Assembly (NCBI GenBank): GCA_000787465.1
Contig: JSYX01000064.1
Location: 19,837 to 83,836 of the forward strand
From: Thermomucor indicae-seudaticae
Lineage: Eukaryota > Mucoromycota > Mucoromycetes > Mucorales > Lichtheimiaceae
Direction of reading: 5' to 3'
Length of the DNA: 64,000 nt
The position numbers and the translations under genes are program-made. The notes below the pieces were generated by a model that worked only from the letters and a program-made list of their open reading frames with translations, was not told where the DNA came from and did no database searches. Positions 58,345 through 64,000 of this stretch are shown here, piece after piece. How positions within the stretch are numbered: the first letter of the stretch is position 1; each line of letters opens with the position of its first letter.

Positions 58345-59884
58345 TTACCTATTGTAGGACATGTTTGCACGCAACCGGTTATAGTCAGTCATTCCTTCCA
58401 CGGGGCCGATGGCAACCACAGCCGCCTCACGATCCCAAAGGTATTCACGGGCCACTCGACGGACATCCTCCACCGTTATTTTGGCCACCGTCTGTTCGAC
58501 CTCCTTGGGGGACATGCGGGTCCCGGACGTCAAGAGCTGTCGTCCAATATCTTCAGCGATCGGCGTACTTCCATCCAATCCGAGAAGCAAACCAGCCTTG
58601 AGCTGCTGCTTGGCGCGTTCGACCTCGCCCGCCGTGACCGTTGTCGACAGTCGAATCCATTCCTTCTGCACAAAGCGGATCAAGTCGTCTAATCTGTCCT
58701 GGTTCTCGCTGACAAGGTAGATACCCCAAAGGCCTGTATCCTTGTAGGACGTGTTAAAGGACATGAACGAGTTGGCCAGCTGATGGTTGTGGACGACAGA
58801 CGATAACCGCGAAGCCAAATGGCCGGTCGCACCCAGTGATCTGTCCCAAGACCCAATAATCGATTGCATCACGAGCAACGGGAAGTAATCGGGCGATGTC
58901 CAGCTAGCGCCCTCGACCGCAATCGCGATGTGGGCCAGCGGGGACTTATCGTCACGGATCCGCAGTTCAGAGCCGGTAAATTTGGCCTTCTTCATGGCGC
59001 TTTTGCTTGTCTGAGCACTGGCCACGGTCGGTAAACTACCAAAGTGAGATTCGGCCAAACGCACCAGAGCGTCGTGATCCACACCGCCGGCGCCGACCAA
59101 AATCATGCGCTCGCCCGTGTAATTTGTCTTTATATAAGATTGCAAATCCTGTCGTGTCAGGCTCTGGATGTTCTCCTTGGGCCCCAGGATGGTCAAGCCC
59201 AAGGACTCGCCCTGAAAAGCGGTCGCATGCAGGTGATCAAAGACGACTTCCTCCATTTGTTTTTCGACTTCTTCCTGTTCCCGCAGGATGACGTCGCGCT
59301 CTCGTTCGATAGCCCCCGGGTCGAGTCGAGAGTTTTGGAGAATGTCGGACAGGATTTCGACGGCTTGCGGGACGTCGTGCTTGAATGCCTTGGCGTAGTA
59401 GACGGTCTGCTCTCGTGAGGTGTAGGCGTTCAGGTGCCCGCCCATGTTTTCGATCTGTAACTCCAAGTCTCGCTGCGTTCGGCGGTTCGTTCCCTTTGTT
59501 TTTGTCACAATGAGAGCTCCATGAGCTACATGGTCGGCAACAACGTTATTATCGCAATTAAGACCGTACCTTGAATGCCATGTGTTCCAGAAAATGAGCC
59601 GAACCATTATTTTTAGGAGTTTCTGCTCGAGAACCGGCATCGATCCACACGCCAACTGTTGCCGTTTGCGATGCAGGATTTTCTTCGGTAGCGACGGTGA
59701 AGCCATTTGGAAGCACAGTCGTTCGGAATGTTGGTAACAGGTTTGCTGCAGTCGCTAGACCGCGAGGGTGCAACTAGTATTGTCCTTGTCATTATTGTTG
59801 CTGTTATAAGAAAATGAGCGTCAATAAGCTTACAGTGAGACAGTTCTTAGATAGGGTATTTCTCGCTACCCGGGGAAGAATCAT
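58345..59884 (-). CDS. MAS1: Mitochondrial processing peptidase beta subunit
   Basis: Minus-strand exons 59834..59884, 59570..59773 and 58345..59493 (467 aa). A matrix presequence ([14 protein letters not shown]) leads into [18 protein letters not shown]. The zinc motif HxxEH is present as [11 protein letters not shown], with the intron right after FK, and the distal acidic helix [12 protein letters not shown] follows. [27 protein letters not shown] and [16 protein letters not shown] are typical of beta-MPP. It cleaves presequences in the matrix with alpha-MPP. The 5' exon was found by working back through an ACTAG acceptor at 59774. Without it, no ATG precedes the conserved part. Confidence 0.95.
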
Positions 59885-61150
59885 GGAGGTCATTATCTTA
59901 TGTTACTTGCCAAAGCGAGAACAGAACCCATTTTTTCCCGCTTGTGATCGGATAAACTCGATCCGGTCGGAAAACGCAGCCCGAAGGTGGTAAGTACAGC
60001 AACTTTGCCACAGATGAATCGTTTTTAGCATTCTTGCCGAAGTCCTTTTTGCTCTGGCTCAAACTCGTTTAACGCCGGTTGATAGAATCGGACTAGCAGA
60101 ATTTTGTGCCAGCATATCTTGCACTTTGAATAAATGATAGTCTAATATCGCACTTCGGGGACATGCGCAACAGGTTGTTATTTAAGCTAAAATGTACAAT
60201 GCCAATGTTCAGACGAATTAAGAGAGTGCTATCAGCTCGTCTGTTTAGAGTGAACTATGGCCAAAAAACCGTATACACATGGATTGGTAGACATTCTTTC
60301 AGTTATGTACTGACACCGCTATGCCTTTTACTGTTCGCATCTTGGGTCTTTGTGCCATCGATAAAGAACGCGTATAAGAATCCACGAAACTACCCACAGA
60401 GCATGATATCAAAAGCCGGTATTACTTGGGCGCAAATACTCTTCTTTTATTCGGCTCAAATGTGGGTTTTTACTGACGCAAATCACGCCTTATGTTTGGC
60501 GAAAACTTGGATTATAGCTGACTCGAAAAGGATCTTTCGAGCAACGCAAAAACCAGTACTAGCACTTACAGAACATGCATCGGATACCCTTCAATTTCCC
60601 CAAACGATCATCCATTTGCAGCGCACCCGAAAAATGGGATGTGGGAAGATATACCGTAATGTTAGTTACTGTTCGTACATCAGTGCTAGAGGGTCTGCCT
60701 AGGCTTCAGGAAACCTGGATCAACACTGCAAAGTTGAAGTTATGGCTTTCGACAATTTCCACTGTATCTTGGACCAGGGCAGACCACTCTCTACTAAGAA
60801 ATGTTCGAGTATATACGTTTTGGACGTCCCATTCGTAAAACCCCGAGGAACAGAAACGGTTTAGGTCCACGGATCATAATTATCCTTTCTTCGCTTTACG
60901 GAATCCGACGTAGAAAACGGATGCTCGAAGTCCATGACAAATACTTTTTCGAGATAACCCAATGGCTGGACTCTCAATACGATGCAGCTGTTGCCTACCT
61001 GTCTCTGAGCTCTTTCCAGCAGCTTCTGTGACACCGGCGTTATTGGTTCAGTTTCAGATTACGTCTGTATGACTTCGGAGACTTTCTCGTTGGGGCATTG
61101 GGGCATAACGTGGGCGGAATAGTCGGAATCATTGGGATTTCGTGACTTGG
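59885..61150 (+). other. Unrecognised ORF (60163..60702) and decayed downstream frames
   Basis: The plus frame 60163..60702 (179 aa) starts MRNRLLFKLK with further ATGs at 60190 and 60199. It has a basic N-terminus and two hydrophobic segments (SYVLTPLCLLLFASWVFVPS; WAQILFFYSAQMWVF). Near 60630 the coding-like signal moves to another frame (WDVGRYTVMLVTVRTSVLEG then LPRLQETWIN), then breaks again before 61030. This pattern suggests a decayed or multi-exon membrane protein gene. A signal-anchor glycosyltransferase is a guess only. Confidence 0.35.
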
Positions 61151-61160
61151 GCTCGAAAGG

Positions 61161-61168
61161 TATAAAAA
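61161..61168 (+). promoter_or_regulatory. TATA box of the U2 snRNA gene
   Basis: TATAAAAA lies 37 bp before the predicted U2 5' end, a plausible TATA position for a fungal snRNA gene. Confidence 0.6.
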
Positions 61169-61197
61169 GGCTGCCATCTTGCAACTCATGAAACAAC

Positions 61198-61384
61198 ATC
61201 CTCTCAGGCCTTTTGGCTAAGATCAAGTGTAGTATCTGTTCTTTATAGTTTAACAACTATAACGTCGAACATTGTTCGACTTGTTGTTAATCTAATTTTT
61301 TCCGCCCGGTCCTTCCGCTCTGGCTCGCCATCGGAGGGACCACAGGTGTCCGCGGCCTGACACTTCTAGCTGCGTGACGCCGGC
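61198..61384 (+). ncRNA. U2 spliceosomal snRNA
   Basis: The 5' part ATCCTCTCAGGCCTTTTGGC then TAAGATCAAGTGTAGTATCT is near-identical to the universal U2 5' region. It contains the branch-site recognition sequence GTAGTA (61229..61234). Stem IIa-like hairpin GTCGAAC-ATT-GTTCGAC, an Sm site AATTTTTTC near 61290, and a 3' stem GGTCCTTCCG/CGGAGGGACC are present. A final hairpin ends at about 61384. The length (about 187 nt) equals that of compact animal U2, without the large insertion of budding yeast. The 3' end is approximate. Confidence 0.92.
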
Positions 61385-62114
61385 AATCCAAAAAAGGAAA
61401 TGATAATTCGGGAACCGATGGGTTGTGATGAACAAAACTTGTTCGCGCGTTTGTTTGCAGTAAAACTGGAAGGTTCGACGTCTGCCAGCGATCAATCGTA
61501 AAAAGAGTCACAGTACCTTGATATCTCTCTCATGTCCTTTGGCTGCTTCATTCTTTCCGTACGTGTCTCAGTAAAAAGAAAAGTCCTCGGCCTCTAAAGT
61601 TCAACGGCACGAAAGCTGTATATACATACGGCCGCGACTATTTTATGTTTCCTATCGCTAGCAATATACCAAGCGTCAGTTAAGTATACTATCGTAGAGA
61701 TAATTTAGGATTGAACGACTTTTGTAAAAACTATTAGATAGATCTAGAGCATAGGATGAATATTACACAATTCGTAATGAAGTTTATAGCCGAGACATCA
61801 CCGAGTAGAGACCCTTGCAAAGGCCGACGGTGCCTTTTTAAACTTGCTAGATTAGCGTGATGATTTATATCTTCTGTGCTAGTTTATCGAAAATCTCGGA
61901 CCACTTCACGGCCTATTACCAACTCGTTGCCCTTCATCAAGTTATGTACATCTTAGTTTTGCTCTCTTGATGATAACCGTGCTCGCATCATAACTGATCC
62001 CAAACTCCGAGCGGGGTCATCATCTTCGGCGGAGAAAAGAAAGGGGCCCAACAACTGTGAATTTTTCTTGCCTGTCCCTTCATCCCTGACAGGCTTTCAT
62101 AATCGTTACTAAAG
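61385..62114. other. Intergenic between U2 and PHO88
   Basis: No gene. Minus frames at 61287..61511 overlap the U2 gene and are artefacts. AT-rich towards PHO88. Confidence 0.45.
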
Positions 62115-62786
62115 ATGGGTTCACCGAGCATAATCAAGTCTCCGTTGTTCAATGTTGCCTTTCTGCTTGTTACGATGCAACTCAGTAAGCGGATCAACTG
62201 GGAGAACCCGGACAGCTTATTCTATGCACGGGTTGGTTACTACGGCGCACAAGTGCTCGTCATCGCGATGGCATACATGCTGATTCAGTTGATCAAGAAG
62301 CGAAATGGTAAAAAGATTTGAATAATGCAAAACAGTCGTGTATCAATGAGGAATCATGTTTAACGATGGCCCCCCTTTTGTAAAGACACCACGCAACTTC
62401 GTTACGTGCCGCCAGCCACGCCTTCGTTCTCGAACCCTCAGCCTGCTCCCAATGAGCCCGTGACGACGACCAACATGGAATACGACATTAGCCAAGTCAA
62501 ACAATTTATTCAGTCGACTGCTTCATCGATTGTCATGATTTCTCTGATGCATTGGTACTTCAAGTTTACTCAGCCGCTGGTTTTGCAATCGGTGTTGCCG
62601 GTCAAGAATCTGTTGACGCACAAGGTCGCCTTGATCCATTTGTGGGGTGATGCGGCGGAAGGTCCATTGAAGCGTCCGTTCAAGGCCGAGAACCCCTTTG
62701 CGGCTTTGATGGGTGGTGCTACGGACAACAGCGAAGAAACATCGGCGGCCACTCAACAACAACAAGATCACGAAAAGAAGGATTAA
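62115..62786 (+). CDS. PHO88: Pho88/Snd3, ER membrane protein of SRP-independent targeting
   Basis: Exons 62115..62307 and 62386..62786 (197 aa) with a GT-AG intron. The blocks LVTMQLSKRINWENPDSLFY then ARVGYYGAQ, DTTQLRYVPPA (restored by splicing), EYDISQVKQF, MHWYFKFTQPLVLQSVLPVK and GPLKRPFKAENPF follow Pho88 order and spacing. Two or three hydrophobic segments are present. Yeast Pho88/Snd3 is an abundant ER protein, first linked to phosphate transport and later shown to be part of the SND targeting route. The C-terminus has a short Q run and ends EKKD. Confidence 0.95.
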
Positions 62787-64000
62787 GTGGTTCCTTGGAA
62801 AAGAGGGAAAAGGTTTCGTTAAGTCTGTATAGATTTTGGGAGCTGTCAGGCCTTAGTATTTGTAAAGTAATATGTCAAAACCCGTTTTCTTTTTAATAAA
62901 CCCGGTCATGAACAGACACAATCTGAACGTATCGACCGCGAACTCGCCAACAGGGATGAAACTCGGCATTTATCAGATGCGTTGATGTGGATGCGCGTTT
63001 CCGTTGAGATCTTCGTGTAGAAGAACGCCGGATAGCTCGGTCCGAATGCATACTGTACATTTTCGAGCTTTGCGCAAAGAACAATTCGCTAACTCCTTCA
63101 CATACGCACGAAATGATGAAGAGCTATCCATTACTGTTTATCCCACAAGTTGCACGACAAAAGACTGGATATCACAACATAATACACGGTAAATTTTTTA
63201 AAACTCAGATCCTTCCAAAGTTTTTTGGATACATGATGATCTTCTCTGGCTTGTTAAACGATCATGCTCCCTGCCCTCAAAGCTTGTTGGGCTTGGAGGA
63301 ATGACGACACACGCCTGGGCCTCGTACCTTGTTACTTCTGGAAGGCGTGCTGTAAGAGAAGGCTGATAATACTTCCCAATGATGAAGAAAATGGTAGTCG
63401 ATCTAGACTTGTAGCTTTTTTTCCTCCTGTTTTGTGTAGGGTTCCGAAAAAACCAGAGCAGAGCAGCCTGAAATCTGCTCTGCTCTGTCTGGAGGCAATC
63501 TGGTTTTCTGCTCCGGATCTGCTTCAGAAATCCAAATGGATTTCGAGCAAGAGACGCCCAAATGGGTTTGGGTTACTGACCCAACGCGAAACCAAAACAA
63601 CCCAACCCAGCCCAATCCAATCCAACTCAAGAATTCGAACCAACCCATGGCCCACTACAGTACGTATTGATATATTCTCGTTTGGATGAACAACCATTCT
63701 CTACCACTTCTGTGTTTTCAAGTCTCAACAAGTCAGCACATTCGTCGTGTCCAATAGAAACCAGCAGCTACGGGCACCGCAAAGACTTCGTCATTTCAGT
63801 ACTTGAAACAGTATTGAGATGACACCATTTTTGCAGTGTGGGTCTGAGGTGTCGAGTAGAAAATTTTGTTGGAACGACAAGACACATGGATTCTTGTTTA
63901 TGCACATGCTTGAACCCAACGCAACAGAGAAACAACACGATAAAGTTTGGGTTGGGTTGGGTCAAGGCATAGACAGGTTGAATCGGGTTACTATGCAAGC
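62787..64000. other. Intergenic with simple-sequence tracts
   Basis: No supported gene. Two tracts of CCCAA/CCAAT-type words occur: about 63590-63660 on plus, and GGGTTGGGTTGGG near 63942-63960. They read as repeated Pro/Asn/Gln in short frames (63768..63998 minus). I do not read these as coding. Confidence 0.4.
63454..63487. repeat. Perfect 13-bp inverted repeat (hairpin)
   Basis: CAGAGCAGAGCAG (63454..63466) and CTGCTCTGCTCTG (63475..63487) are exact reverse complements around an 8-base loop. No T run follows, so it is not an obvious terminator. Confidence 0.8.

Noticed and set aside
61965..62000. Possible C/D box snoRNA (TGATGA and CTGA)
   Set aside because: The boxes are only about 30 nt apart, too close, and no guide or terminal stem is visible.
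63590..63960. Telomeric or subtelomeric repeat
   Set aside because: The CCCAA/GGGTT words are irregular and do not match a TTAGGG-type array.
1..64000. CRISPR array, bacterial operon or phage features
   Set aside because: The window is eukaryotic with spliced genes; no regularly spaced direct repeats were seen.

Overview
The window looks like nuclear DNA of an early-diverging filamentous fungus, most likely Mucoromycota (Mucorales-like); that placement is inferred. It rests on dense genes with short introns (about 50-105 bp), opisthokont housekeeping genes, an Anp1/Mnn9-type mannosyltransferase, a Dug3 glutathione-degradation amidotransferase, fungal U2 snRNA and U2A', and many homopolymeric amino-acid runs. 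I rebuilt gene models by hand from reading frames, splice sites and protein family memory. No alignment or search was run.

Layout. 0-17 kb: the 3' end of an RNF10-like RING E3 gene, a gene-poor gap, DUG3 (8 exons), an Anp1/Mnn9 family glycosyltransferase, GPD1 (minus), the large nucleoporin NUP192/205, and a mitoferrin (minus). 17-35 kb is an accessory, repeat-rich compartment. It holds three diverged tandem copies of an unrecognised family (membrane anchor, Pro-rich linker, coiled coil), a long gene-poor stretch with one tRNA-Cys, a decayed Mutator-like transposase, two relics of an EXO1-like gene, and one complete EXO1-like gene whose catalytic residues are partly lost. 35-43 kb: an ArfGAP (GLO3 type) with an apparent 1-base frameshift, an unrecognised Trp-motif protein, a C2H2 factor, a Myb/SANT-like low-complexity protein and PXMP4. 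43-45.5 kb is decayed sequence. 45.5-63 kb: quinone oxidoreductase, DGK1-like CTP-dependent diacylglycerol kinase, a secreted subtilase, an HSF-type factor, a small mitochondrial-looking protein, U2A' (LEA1), mitochondrial processing peptidase beta, U2 snRNA and PHO88/SND3.

How they work together. The genes are mostly unrelated housekeeping functions, not a cluster: ER/Golgi and lipid work (Anp1-like, GLO3, PHO88, DGK1), mitochondria (mitoferrin, MPP-beta), peroxisome (PXMP4), nuclear pore (NUP192) and splicing (U2 snRNA plus U2A').

The most notable signals are: (1) 6 of about 54 reconstructed introns use GC-AG ends, three of them in DUG3; (2) a probable EXO1 pseudo-nuclease plus two EXO1-like relics, one directly beside a transposase relic; (3) the tandem coiled-coil family with different lesions in each copy; (4) a possible RNA hairpin across a splice acceptor in mitoferrin.
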